Shown piece by piece: positions 54,014 through 64,000 of a stretch of 64,000 bases of DNA. Position 1 is the stretch's first letter. Each line of letters begins with the position of its first letter. Source of the DNA: Amoebidium appalachense (taxonomy: Eukaryota > Ichthyosporea). The notes below the pieces were generated by a model, which saw only the letters and a program-made list of their open reading frames with translations, ran no database searches and was not told the origin of the DNA. A program made the position numbers and the translations under genes. The DNA lies in the NCBI GenBank assembly GCA_963693365.1, contig CAVNZM010000005.1, positions 9,982,001-10,046,000 on the forward strand, read 5' to 3'.

Positions 54014-55080
54014 TTTTGTGCTGGGGAGGTTTGGCTAAGAAAGCCCCAATAGGGTTGAAGGTAGAAGAGATGAAAAAGGCAAGTGTAAAGTCTAACGATT
54101 GCCGTCGATGTCGTTTGGTCAGCAAAGTTATGCATGTAGCGAAGTCAGGCAGCTTTTTGGGATATAAGATTAAAGAGAAACGTGCATGGCTCTTGGGATA
54201 CACATGCGGTTACATGGTGTACGTGTAGCATCTGTGAGGGGGTCGATAATACTCTTTGCCTCCAAGTTTGCCGCTTTTTATGAAGTTTGTTTTTACCCTG
54301 TAGCTGTGCTCTGGGTGCAGGGAGAAATGAGCTTACACTTCTATATACTCACAGCTCAGGTGATATGTTGGTGATAGAGATCTATGACTTATAACGAATT
54401 GAAAACGTTATATCATGAGTAATCATTTTGATTGGGGAGAAAATCATGCTTTTTGAGGAACTGGCCGCTCAGTGCACAGCGGTGCTCGGGCACTGGTACC
54501 GGTTTTATGGCTAGATCTTTCCGTGAGCATCGAGCCCCCTTCCTACTGGACGATCTTAGCCAATAGTAATTCTTTAACCCTTGCTCGCATTCTTGAAGAA
54601 GAGGCTCTGAGAGTCTGGCCCTCCGGCGCACTACCGGCCTTCAACTCCCGAGGTTTCCGTGGCTAAAGTAGTCACAATAGAGCGCACTTTGTTTACATCC
54701 GCGCGCATGTACGTTGTTTCACACCGGGGCTTCATGCACAGAACCCCAAGACAACTGGCACTCATATTGGGCACAGGTATCCAGCAGTGCCTACGGTGTG
54801 TACATCTTATGGCTGTGTGTTTGTTTGTGTGCTCGCTCTCTTTGAATATCTGACGTGCCTTTGTGTGTGTGAACACATGTATGATGTGTACACGTGTGCG
54901 TTTCATGGTACGTACCAACCAAGGCCTCGCTCCTATTCTCGAACGGTTTCTGCGACTGAAACATCACGATGAACTTCCCCACTTTGTTTACACGCACAGG
55001 TGCACCGGGTTTCACACCGGGACTTTAGGCACAGGAACATAATGTAATTGGAACTAATTAATCAAGGTTATGTTAACGTT
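54014..55080. other. Intergenic, with a diverged 293-bp duplication
   Basis: ACTTTGTTTACA...GTTTCACACCGGGGCTTCAT...GGCAC at about 54686-54760 recurs in diverged form at 54979-55050. No gene is supported. Confidence 0.6.
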
Positions 55081-55084
55081 GTGC

Positions 55085-55087
<3 letters not shown>

Positions 55088-55139
<52 letters not shown>

Positions 55140-55319
55140 CCTGTGTGTGTATCACGGTGTGTGCGTCACGGTGTGCGTGTGTGTGTGTGTCACGGTGTGT
55201 GCGCGCGCACGTGTGACGGGGTGTGCACGTGTTACAGTATGTGTATGAGGGTTTTCTTTTTTTGCACGTGTGTGCGAGCGTGTGTGTGTGTGTGTGTGTG
55301 TGCGTGTGTGCGTGTGTGT

Positions 55320-55352
<33 letters not shown>

Positions 55353-55450
55353 CTCATGTGTGTGTGTGTATGCTTGTGTGCTTGTGTGTGTGGGTGTGTG
55401 GGTGTGGGTGTGGGTGGGTGGGTGTGGGTGTCACAGTGTGTGTGTACATA
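55088..55450. repeat. GT array with GTCACG and GTGCGT variants
   Basis: (GT)n at 55088-55135 followed by degenerate GT/GC units, continuing weakly to about 55560. Confidence 0.9.
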
Positions 55451-55802
55451 TCATGTGTGCGTGTGCGCGTTTGTGCTGGGTGTGTTTGTGCGTCTGTGTA
55501 CGGTGTGCGTTCCCGAGTGTGTATGTGTTGTGATGATGTCTGTGCGGTGTGTTAAATGTGGTGCTTATGTACATGTAGTGTGAAATTGAATTGATTGTGT
55601 GTCGCGTCTTGCGTTTTTGTTGCGTGTATGCATGTGCAGCGAGTTTGTGTGTACGCGTGTTTGTGTATGTACAGTGTACGTTTAACGATCATGGAGATAG
55701 TGTTGCTGTCAACGGTTTGTACATGTGCATGTGTGCGTGTGCACATGCATGTGTTGATATCAGTGTGTGACACTGTGTGTGTGTCGAGCATGTGTGTGTG
55801 TG

Positions 55803-55946
55803 TGGGGGGGGGGGGGGGGGTGGGGGGGGAGTCTAAGAGGGAATGGGGGGAGGGGGGGAGGGGGGAGGGGGGAGTCTAAGAGGGAATGGGGGGGAGGGGG
55901 GGGGAGGGGGGAAGGGGGGGAGGGGGGGGGGAGGGGGGGGGGGGGG
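55803..55946. repeat. G-runs with a duplicated GAGTCTAAGAGGGAATGGGG unit
   Basis: G-rich block in which this 20-base unit occurs twice (55829 and 55871). Confidence 0.9.
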
Positions 55947-56368
55947 CACCGCCCCGCCGCATGTACTAATAAATTGGTTCCTCCCTGATGTTGTGTCACG
56001 GGGTGCTCACAAGTACGTGTAAGGGCAGAGACAGAGTCAGAAATTAGCTTGATAGTGTGCAATACTGATACGGTAACCTCCGATTTGTTCATCATATGCG
56101 CATAAGCACGTACAAAGCATATACACATGTGTGTAAAGACAATTTTCTGTCGCTTTTTGCTGCCAGTGTTTAAAAGTCTTTTTATCACTGCCTACTATGG
56201 CGTATACTTTGGATACCGATCGCGACGTCAAATTTACAGTTTTGGGCCCAGTAGCCTAATCCTAACTGACATACAGACTGTGCCCATATGGCATACTTGC
56301 ACAACGATGTCAAGGTGAGATTATATGCGTGTATCCGCTCTTTTTATTCCTATGCTTTTTCTTCCTTT

Positions 56369-56399
<31 letters not shown>

Positions 56400-56830
56400 G
56401 GGGGAGGGGGGGGCAGTCATTGTCCTGATGATTCGCATATTTTTATGTATCGTTCAATGATCCCAGGGCAGGCACTTGCAGGATAAGGAAAGGCCAAGTT
56501 GAACGTACTCATATATAGTCACGAAACTTCGATTCAACTTCAGAATTTAACTTCTCACGAGTAAGCTCGTTACTGGTATTAACCGTACACTGTGACCATC
56601 GGCTAGCCTTTTCAATTTCAACTTGACAGCAAACCAGTGCTGCTATTTTGAATAAATAAAAAAATAAACAGAAATTATGGACTAAGGGTGCAACTGTGTT
56701 GTGGTAGCTACGAACTTATCGTTTGGCAGTTACTGGGTGTTGAATAGCCATCATTCGACTGAGGCTTGCATCTTCTGATCAGTGCATGTGTATGTGACCG
56801 GGCTCATTTGCTACCTTGCTTCTAACGAAC
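55947..56830. other. AT-rich intergenic DNA, no gene seen
   Basis: Contains one T-run/G-run composite at 56367-56404 and otherwise unique sequence. Confidence 0.5.
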
Positions 56831-56839
56831 ATCATCATC

Positions 56840-56846
56840 CCCCCCA

Positions 56847-56877
<31 letters not shown>

Positions 56878-57055
56878 ATCATGGGCCCTCCCGACCCACC
56901 CCACCCTTTTGCCCGGATCCTAGGGTCCCTCCCCCCCCCCCCCCCCCCCCTCCCCACCCTCTTATTCTCCCCCATCCGGCATGGCCCCCTGTCTAGTCCA
57001 GCCCCACCCCCACAGGCCCCTCTCCCCCCCCCCCCCCTTCTTTTTCTCAACTTCA

Positions 57056-57092
<37 letters not shown>

Positions 57093-57095
57093 ACA
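56840..57095. repeat. C-runs ending in (AC)n
   Basis: Several C-runs, the last (57057-57092) passing into ACACAC. Confidence 0.9.
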
Positions 57096-57183
57096 CACAC
57101 ACACCCTAAATAACCCCCTCTTCCCCAGCTCGGAGCATCTTTTACAAGCACTCGACAGTTCATATTTGCTAAGTCAGGCTTGA

Positions 57184-57324
57184 GGAGAGAGGGGGGAGGG
57201 GGAGGGGGGGATATGGAGAGGCTGAGAGAGAGACACACACACCCGGGGAGAGACAGAGCCTCGGGGGGGGGGGGGGGGTGGGGAGAGGGGGTAAGAGGGG
57301 GGGGGGGGGGGGGGGGGGGGAGAG

Positions 57325-57382
<58 letters not shown>

Positions 57383-57476
57383 ATCAAAGAGCTGAGAGTG
57401 AGAGAGAGAGAGTTGAAGAGAGAGGGGACGAGACAAAGAAGGCCTCAGTTGGAGTGTGAGAGATGGTGAGAGAAAT

Positions 57477-57546
<70 letters not shown>

Positions 57547-57640
57547 TGTGCATGTGTGTGTGTGTGTGTGTGCACGTGTGTGTGTGGTGTGTGTGCGTGT
57601 ATGTGTTGTGTGCGTAGGTGTGTGTGTGTGTGTACAGTGT
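57184..57640. repeat. G-run, (GA)n and (GT)n cluster
   Basis: G-rich blocks, a pure (GA)n at about 57327-57373, GA-rich sequence, then (GT)n at 57478-57640 with CATG interruptions. CCTCGGGG occurs repeatedly (57259, 57691, 57766). Confidence 0.93.
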
Positions 57641-57869
57641 GTGCTTTTAGGCAGAGAGAGGGGCTCTCGGAGTCTCAATCGTAGTGAGCCTCGGGGAGAG
57701 AGAGAAAGAGAAAGAAAGGGAGGGAGGTGGGCGGGGCGCAGGGGGGAGAGAGAGAGAGAGAGAGCCTCGGGGGAGAGAGAGAGAGAGAGAGGGAGAGAGA
57801 GACTGTGTACGTGTACTTGTGCGCGCGCGAGCGTGTACGTGTGGGTGTGTGTATATGTGTTTGTATTCT

Positions 57870-58195
57870 AAGCTATGTATCAAGAGTGTGTGTGTGTGTG
57901 TAAATTTTGTGTGGTTGTATGTATGTGTGTCTGTGTGTATGTGTGCACATGTGTCGTAATATGTATGTGTGTATACTATTTTTTGTGTGTGTGTATGTGT
58001 GTGCATGTGTGTGTGTGTGTGTGTGTCACAGTGTGTGTGTGTGTGTGTGTGTATGTGTGTAAGCTATGTATCAAGAGTGTGCGTGTGTGCGTAAATATTG
58101 TGTGGCTGTATGTCATGATGTGTGTCTGTGCATATGTGTGCACATGTGTCGCTATATGTATGTGTGTATATGTTTGTGCGCATGTGTGTGTGTGT

Positions 58196-58247
<52 letters not shown>

Positions 58248-58250
58248 ACG
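57870..58250. repeat. Diverged 193-bp tandem duplication rich in GT
   Basis: AAGCTATGTATCAAGAGTGT starts both copies (57870 and 58063), followed by similar GTGTGGNTGTATGT, TGTGCACATGTGTCG and TATGTATGTGTGTATA segments. Confidence 0.85.
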
Positions 58251-58482
58251 AGTACGCGGCGTTTGTGTTCTCTTCTACAGTGCCGCACTGTGTGTGTATC
58301 TGTGGATAGTTGGTATTGCGTGCACGTCATAGTAGTGTTGATCTTCCTTTTTATTGGAATTCGGTAATGCACGAGTTTCTCACGTGATATTATATGTTTT
58401 CATGCCATACAGAGTGCATATATTATGTATTGTTCATTTCAACTCAATAAGTTGCAACAAAAGCAATGACGTCGACTGTGAC

Positions 58483-59235
58483 GCTATAGGGCAGGCACTT
58501 CAACTTAGGAATCTATTCCATCCCTAAGCCAAACAAGTTACGAGCATTTATGCAGTGTCGATATATCAGAGTACGTACGTAGCACCTTTAAAAGGAATAT
58601 CATACGGTTCATCAAATGTAGAACCCAGTACGTCAAAGGGTTTTAAAAAGAATGAAAGTAAAATTTAAACCAAGGAGTTTCAATTAATATTAACTACTGG
58701 CTATTCCTTGGGGACGCACGTGCACACAAACTCCCACACACTCAATAAATACCTTTTTTATTTATTTATTTTTTTTTGGGGGGGGGGGGTGGGGGGGGGA
58801 CGCATATGCGGGGACAGGGGGGGAGGGGGAAGGCATATGAAGCTTCCCTTTAGGTGCGTTGATTTGGATTGGTAAGTAATAAGAGAACTGGTTTTTGCAC
58901 GTGATATTCATGTGCTTTTTTATTGTGTCTCCAGTAACCTACAGATAGCTCACGTGATATGTGATTTCCGCAGTATACACGCGTTTTAAATTAATTTAGA
59001 AAGTTGCACCACAAGCTGTCACTGTGTGATGCTATAGGGCAGGTACTTTCCAATTCTTTAGGAATCGAACACATTAATCGCTAGATTTTCGCATCCGTTT
59101 AGCAATGATACTTTCCGCTCGTTAGACTCAGAGTCTGTAAGCTTTAAAAAGACTACCGCTTCATTTAATCATAATCCTGCATTAAAAAGATCAAAAAGAG
59201 ACTATAAAACCAATTGATTTTCAAAGACACTAATG
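58483..59235 (-). repeat. Diverged tandem duplication of the transporter 3' tail
   Basis: The transporter 3' region (about 59030-59245) has a diverged copy about 540 bases further downstream. GCTATAGGGCAGGCACTT at 58483 matches GCTATAGGGCAGGTACTT at 59031. On the minus strand the last codons PRNSH-stop have a counterpart PRNSQ-stop near 58694-58710. Similarity stops just inside the coding end, so the copy is not a gene. Confidence 0.75.
59164..59169 (-). terminator. Possible poly(A) signal of the transporter
   Basis: ATTAAA on the minus strand about 60 bases after the stop codon. Confidence 0.4.
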
Positions 59236-61005
59236 GCTATTCCTCGGTGACATAATATCGACATCTGTTGCACCGGCATCCACAGGCAGGGGCATAGCGT
59301 CGGTCTTTTTCACGTCTTCGGGGACGGCGGAGGCCGTGTCCTGGGCCAGTGCGGTGAAGTCCTTCTCTTTGTAGCTGCGGCTGACCAGCAGCACCATGGG
59401 GATGCCCACCAGCGCAATGGCCCCCCCCACGTAGTAGAACACCTCCACCTGCCCCCCCTGGTTCAGGTCGTCGTTCTTGCCCAGGTACGACCCCAGCACA
59501 CGCGTGAGGCACGACGTGAAGCCGCTGGAAAGCGCCCCCGAGGACAGCACGTTGAAGGCCTGGGCGAGGGACCGGGCGCGGGGGGGGACCTGGTCGTAGC
59601 TGAAGTAGATCATGAGGGGGTTGATGAGGATCTCGGCCACGCCGACCATGGCAAAGGGCAGGAACATGATGAATGTGCTGATGTCGCTCATGGGCACGGG
59701 GTTGCGCAGCGGGTCGCCGGCGCAGTTGGAGACGTTGTTGGGGTCGGCCGTGATGTCGAGGATGGGGGCGGCCTTGCGGGCAAACTCGATGGCTGCGGCA
59801 ACCACCATGGATGCGGCCGCCACGAGGAAACCAGCAATGAGCTTCTGGTTGCGGGTGACGTGGGAGCCCTTCAGGCGGGCAATGAACGGGAACACAAGCT
59901 GCTCGAGCACGGGGGTGAATGCCACGATGGCAATGCAGTCGGCAAGGTTGAGGAAGGCCCCGTTGAGCTGGCTGCTGCCGATCTGCAGGTTCATCTGGCA
60001 GGCCTGCACCACAAACGGGCCGGCCATCATGTTGTAGACAATCATGAAGCACACGTTGGCCACAAGCACCGTGGGCACAATCGCAAGGAAGTCCTGCGCC
60101 TCGTTCAGAGAAAGGAACCCGCTGGGGTGGTCGGGGATGCCGTCCATGAAGCTGTTGTTGGAGTGTGCATACACCAGGCACACCACGGCAGAGAACACGA
60201 GGGCAAGGGCCACATAGGAGATGGCATCGGCCTTGGCAATGAACGCAGTTGCAATCGAGAACACGAGGAACACGGTTGCAAGCATCCAACCGAGCAGGGC
60301 AATCTTTCCGCGGGTGTTTCGTTTGGCCGACTCCCAAATGTAGTAGATGGCCCCGCGGAGTGAGTCACCACCAGGCGGCTTGCGGGTGTAGCGCTTTGAG
60401 CCAGCAAGGAACACAACCAGCGCAATGAACATGCATGCAGCAGCAATCATGTAGGCAGAGAAGTAGCCGTACTCCATGGGGATGGCCGGCTCCTGGCCCG
60501 TGGTAGCGAGGGTTACGAGGTAGCCGAAGGACACGGCGGCACCTGCGTTGATCATCATGTAGAAGTAGGAGAAGAACTGCTCCTGTTGCTTGAGCTCCTC
60601 GGGGTTGCTGGTGTCGTACTGGTCCCCACCAAAGCTGCTGATGTTGGGCTTGATGCCGCCAGAGCCCACGGCCACAAACGCAAACACACCAATGAGGTAC
60701 ATGTATTGGCTGTCGATGGCTGGGAACGCGGATATAGACGCCAGGGTCACACCTACGCAGTAGACGACGGTGAATCCCACGATGGTCTTGAAGCGGCCAA
60801 ATCTGGCATCGGCCAGCCAGCCACCGAGGATGGGTGTGACGTAGGACATGACGGTAAAGGCCGAATTGATGGAAATGGCCTGGGCGCTGGGGAACCATTT
60901 TGCAAGGTGGGTACGTTGGGACCCGCTGAAGGTGTAGTAGGTGAGACGCTCCATCATCTCCACAATGAGGATGAAGATGCACACGGTCCAAAGCTTGTTC
61001 GCCAT
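59230..61005 (-). CDS. Proton-dependent oligopeptide transporter (POT/PTR, MFS)
   Basis: A 591-codon intronless gene. POT proteins import di- and tripeptides with protons across the plasma membrane or endolysosomal membranes. The ExxER proton-coupling motif (EMMER, residues 16-20) is in the first helix. GGWLADARFGRFKTI (61-75) is the first POT signature, and FVAVGSGGIKPNISSFGGDQ (about 110-130) with FSYFYMMINAGAAVSFGYL is the second. About 12 hydrophobic helices follow, with a short polar tail. It is in the usual size range for eukaryotic SLC15/PTR2 proteins. The ATG at 61005 is the first in frame and the conserved helix 1 starts right after it, so nothing is missing. The lack of introns and GC-rich third positions contrast with the intron-rich neighbours. 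Confidence 0.94.
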   Translation of the reverse strand: MANKLWTVCIFILIVEMMERLTYYTFSGSQRTHLAKWFPSAQAISINSAFTVMSYVTPILGGWLADARFGRFKTIVGFTVVYCVGVTLASISAFPAIDSQYMYLIGVFAFVAVGSGGIKPNISSFGGDQYDTSNPEELKQQEQFFSYFYMMINAGAAVSFGYLVTLATTGQEPAIPMEYGYFSAYMIAAACMFIALVVFLAGSKRYTRKPPGGDSLRGAIYYIWESAKRNTRGKIALLGWMLATVFLVFSIATAFIAKADAISYVALALVFSAVVCLVYAHSNNSFMDGIPDHPSGFLSLNEAQDFLAIVPTVLVANVCFMIVYNMMAGPFVVQACQMNLQIGSSQLNGAFLNLADCIAIVAFTPVLEQLVFPFIARLKGSHVTRNQKLIAGFLVAAASMVVAAAIEFARKAAPILDITADPNNVSNCAGDPLRNPVPMSDISTFIMFLPFAMVGVAEILINPLMIYFSYDQVPPRARSLAQAFNVLSSGALSSGFTSCLTRVLGSYLGKNDDLNQGGQVEVFYYVGGAIALVGIPMVLLVSRSYKEKDFTALAQDTASAVPEDVKKTDAMPLPVDAGATDVDIMSPRNSH

Positions 61006-61243
61006 CTTGAATTCGAAGGTTTGCGCATGTGTATGCCCATACGGCGGTGTATGTTTCTTGTTAAATAAAAGGTAGTGGATGTAGGTTTGCCTCTCTGAAA
61101 AAATCAGTATCGGAGGCTGTTAGTAAGCCAGTAGCCTTTGGTGTTGACCTTTTTTTTTTTTGGTTTGGTTTTTGAATCGAGATCTTGTCTGTTGAATTTT
61201 GGGCAATCGCTGCAGGACTGATGGAAGGACGACGAGAGATTCC

Positions 61244-61253
61244 TATATATATA
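61244..61253 (-). promoter_or_regulatory. Possible TATA element of the transporter
   Basis: CTATATATAT on the minus strand about 240 bases upstream of the ATG. It would imply a 5' UTR of roughly 200 bases. Confidence 0.3.
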
Positions 61254-61664
61254 GAAGGCTTCCGTTTGAATAGCCAATCAAATCTATCTACCTTTATCAA
61301 CCAATTAGATCAATTTTACGTTTTGGACAGCCAGGGTTCGAAGGACGGTGGAGCCCATTAACGGAAGTCGAAATCCCGTATCGGAAAACCTCTTCGAAAA
61401 TCGGAATGCTCCGTTGGAGAAGGCCCACCAAAAATCGTAATCATCGCGCATCAGTAAACTAGGGCATGCTTATTTGTGCCTATATTGCATGAAAATGTAA
61501 TTATAATGCATACTCAAAAACCCCTGTGGTTATTAGAGGCCTTCCTGTGTTGGCACTTGAAGCTTTGAAGGAATAGAAGGGAACTTCAGTGCATTAATGC
61601 ACAATATATATATACATTTTGTCTCCGTATTTAAAAATTCTGGGGGAGGGGAGGGGAGGGAGGG

Positions 61665-61697
<33 letters not shown>

Positions 61698-61799
61698 GAG
61701 TTGAGGCAGCAACATGGGAAGGATCAGGCAGAAATCGAATGTTTGGGGGGGGGGAGAGGGGGGGGGGGGGGTGGGGAGGGGGAAGAAAATCAGGTTGGG

Positions 61800-61996
61800 T
61801 GGTTGTGTCTGTGTTTGTGTGTGTGTGAGTATTTTTCTTTGCAATTGTGTGTGTGTGTGTGTGGTGGGTATGTATGCACGGTGTGTGTGTATGGGTGTAT
61901 GTGTACAGGTGTGGGTGTGTGTATTTGTGTCAGCGGTAATCGGTGTGTGTGTGTCTATGTTGTGTGCATGTGTGCACATGTGCACGTGTGTGTGTG

Positions 61997-62028
<32 letters not shown>

Positions 62029-62216
62029 CATGACATTGTGTGTATGTGTGTGTGTGTTTTGTGTCAACGGTTATGGTGTGTGTGTATGTATGTACAGTGT
62101 GTGTATGTATGTGTGTGTGTGTGCAGAGTGGTGTGTATGTATGCAGGGTGTGTGTGTCTGTGTATGTGTGTGTACATGCCAGTGTGGGTGTGTGTGTTTG
62201 TACCAACGGTTTCTTG

Positions 62217-62251
<35 letters not shown>

Positions 62252-62360
62252 GCCACGGGGTGTGTGTGCGTGCGCCGTGTACATGGTGTGTGTGTGCAGT
62301 GTAAGTGTGTGTGTGCGTGTGTGTGTGTGTGTGTTTGTGTGTGTGGGTGGGTGGGTGGGT
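61800..62360. repeat. Degenerate GT array
   Basis: GT-rich sequence with TATG, GGGT and CATG interruptions, inside the hAT-like candidate. Confidence 0.9.
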
Positions 62361-62653
62361 GCATATAGCTAGCATGTGATTGTACAGGGTGGATGCATGT
62401 GCACGTTTGTAATACAGTTATCATGATCTGAGATAGTATGTGCCTGTGCAACGACCTAGGTCACATGATTGTGTGGTGTCACGGCTGTGTATGTATGTGC
62501 ATGTGTGTCTTTGAACGGAACACAGTGGTGCACAGTGTGTGTATCGCCTGCCATTGAAGGCGTGTGCCACTGATCGTGATACACGTGGGACCTGCACCTG
62601 GTGGCCGTCGGCTCTGAGCATCTAGATCCATTCCATGTTTAGGCCTTCCTGGG

Positions 62654-62775
62654 GGGGAATGGGGGGGGGGGGGGGGGGGGGGGGGGGAGGGGGAGTACTA
62701 ATAGGGGGGGGGGGGGGAGGGATCCGCCTGAGAGGGGGGGGGGGGGGAGGGGAGGGGGGGTGAGGGGGGGGAGAA
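62654..62775. repeat. G-runs
   Basis: Three G-runs with GGGAGG connectors. Confidence 0.9.
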
Positions 62776-62978
62776 GGATGGGCAGCACTGGTGGAGGGAA
62801 CGGTGGGCAGCGGAGGAGGGGAATTCGAAAATGGGGTTCTATTTCTGGGGGGGGGAAGTTTGAAGTGGAGGAGCCTATATATACATGCGCAGGCATGTGC
62901 ATTGTATGTTCATGTGGCCATGCATGGCTATGATGCATATGTGGTGTCACGGCTGTGTGTGTGTGGATTTGTGTGTGT

Positions 62979-63019
<41 letters not shown>

Positions 63020-63206
63020 GGTGTGTGCATAAATGTGTTTGGTGTGACAACATGTACATGTACATGTGCTAGGCTGGCGCTGTTGTCAGGGTCTGCCATT
63101 GAACATTCTACAGGGACAGGGAGACATGTACGTACGTGTGCAGCTTGTGTGGGTGGTGTATGCCCCGTGTATGATGAGACCTGCGAAGTCATGAGAAGCT
63201 TCCCCC

Positions 63207-63235
63207 GGGGGGGGGGGGGGGGGGGGGGGGGGGGC

Positions 63236-63266
<31 letters not shown>

Positions 63267-63271
63267 GGGGT

Positions 63272-63312
<41 letters not shown>
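63207..63312. repeat. Longest G tract of the window, about 106 bases
   Basis: G throughout, with only a C at about 63235, CC at about 63265 and a T at about 63271. It lies about 85 bases inside the right end of the hAT-like candidate and is a strong G-quadruplex candidate. Confidence 0.95.
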
Positions 63313-63313
<1 letters not shown>

Positions 63314-63408
63314 GTGCTCTCGGACGTTCCGATTCGGCCAGGACGATTTTCGGAACTGTGTTTTCAAATATCGGAAATTCCGATTTTTTTTCGTAACTTC
63401 GAACCCTG

Positions 63409-64000
63409 TGGGCAACGTCCTCAAATCCCGGCTGAGACTGAATCGGCTGTGTACAACAATATATGCACCTTTCATTAGCTATTTAATAATACATACAATA
63501 ACGCAGTAGGCAGTTAATTGTATGCAGAAATGGCTAAAAACTACTTATAAGTAGTATTTCTGGATGTTTCTATAAGCGGAGCCAACCTGTATATTGGCAT
63601 TGGTTCCTTGACGTACGAAAGCACCCGGTTTGCTATTGGTCAGAAGAGAGCAGTGGAATGTTTGGGACACTCGGCACTTCGGCAGCCCGGTTGCTTCTAG
63701 ATTCAAGCAGGCCACTGACTCACTGAGGCGGTTCAAAATGTCGATAAAGACCAAGAACGAAAAATTAATATTGAAAATGGCGAAGAGGAGTACATATGGT
63801 GTCGATATTGCTTTATATTTGGCTCCTCTGGGTATCCACCTTTGAGCTATGATACTTCTGTGCGCCAGCCCTGTTTCGAACGGATCTAATCGAACATTCT
63901 GTGGAATTTCCCCCAAAATCGGGGTTCAACCGATCATTAGTTCCCCCTTGAACGGCCATCCTCTTCTGCGGATAATGAATCGGCTCTCCCGAAGAGTAAT
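63409..64000. other. Right-edge unique sequence
   Basis: Unique mixed sequence without runs. Apart from the frame at 63719 and a 120-codon minus strand frame at 63545-63916 with no start or domain, nothing is supported. Confidence 0.4.
63719..63889 (+). CDS. Unrecognised open frame near the right edge
   Basis: A 56-codon frame without an ATG, preceded at 63710 by a CAG but with an in-frame stop just upstream. It contains NIENGEEEYIWCRYCFIFGS and ends CFERI-stop. The W-C-x-x-C pattern after an acidic stretch faintly recalls a zinc-finger start, as in BED-type transposase N-termini. It may be a fragment of a mobile element or chance. Confidence 0.2.
   Translation, partial: LTEAVQNVDKDQERKINIENGEEEYIWCRYCFIFGSSGYPPLSYDTSVRQPCFERI

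Larger units (their letters stand above)
61332..63408. mobile_element. Candidate hAT-like element with 12-bp terminal inverted repeats
   Basis: The left end CAGGGTTCGAAG (61332-61343) is an exact reverse complement of the right end CTTCGAACCCTG (63397-63408). The flanking octamers TGGACAGC and TGGGCAAC match at 6 of 8 positions, as an aged 8-bp target duplication would. Both ends carry subterminal ATCGGAA motifs (61379-61410 and 63370-63385, inverted). The interior has no transposase, only GT arrays and G-runs, so it is non-autonomous or hollowed out. The distance of 2.08 kb is normal for such elements. Confidence 0.6.

Noticed and set aside
59237-60446. Overlapping open frames on both strands inside the POT transporter
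   Set aside because: They are GC-rich shadow frames. The 591-codon frame carries all family motifs.
63545-63916. 120-codon minus strand frame near the right edge
   Set aside because: It has no ATG start, splice sites or domain, and overlaps a competing + strand frame. Probably chance.

Overview
The window is nuclear DNA from an intron-rich eukaryote, most likely a unicellular protist. Three genes have many GT-AG introns. Choloylglycine hydrolase-type, class E (cAMP receptor-like) GPCR, POT transporter and epsin proteins sit side by side. Intergenic and intronic DNA is packed with homopolymer C/G runs and CA/GT/CT arrays. No rRNA, tRNA or organelle marker is visible. An intron-rich holozoan or amoebozoan protist would fit, but the sequence does not decide the lineage.

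Layout. 0-2.4 kb: 3' end of an unidentified + strand gene. 3.6-4.1 kb: a small hAT-like non-autonomous transposon. 4.45-5.66 kb: an intronless secreted Ntn-hydrolase whose frame is broken by a 13-bp tandem duplication, with a decayed 3' copy at 7.3-7.6 kb. 8-12.4 kb: simple sequence and one doubtful exon. 12.46-21.75 kb: an 11-exon BAR-like/SH3 gene. 24.3-26.2 kb: a two-exon 7TM receptor. 26.2-31.2 kb: C-rich intergenic DNA. 31.19-51.11 kb: a 22-exon epsin (ENTH, two UIMs, DPF/DPW, clathrin boxes, NPF), with introns full of related repeats that run into poly(C). 53.7-54.0 kb: a possible minus strand exon. 54-58.4 kb: GT/GA arrays. 59.23-61.01 kb: an intronless POT peptide transporter on the minus strand with a duplicated 3' tail. 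61.33-63.41 kb: a candidate 2.1-kb hAT-like element.

The BAR/SH3 protein and epsin would both act at the plasma membrane in curvature and clathrin-mediated endocytosis. The GPCR and POT transporter are plasma membrane proteins, and the hydrolase is secretory or lysosomal. This is probably coincidental neighbourhood rather than a cluster.

The most unusual signals are structural. C-runs begin 5-25 nt downstream of many splice donors. Splice sites sit at the edge of GT or CA microsatellites. A same-strand repeat family with poly(C) ends is concentrated in the epsin introns. Three conserved genes each carry one apparent frame break in repetitive sequence, so either the assembly has indels in homopolymers or these genes are really mutating.
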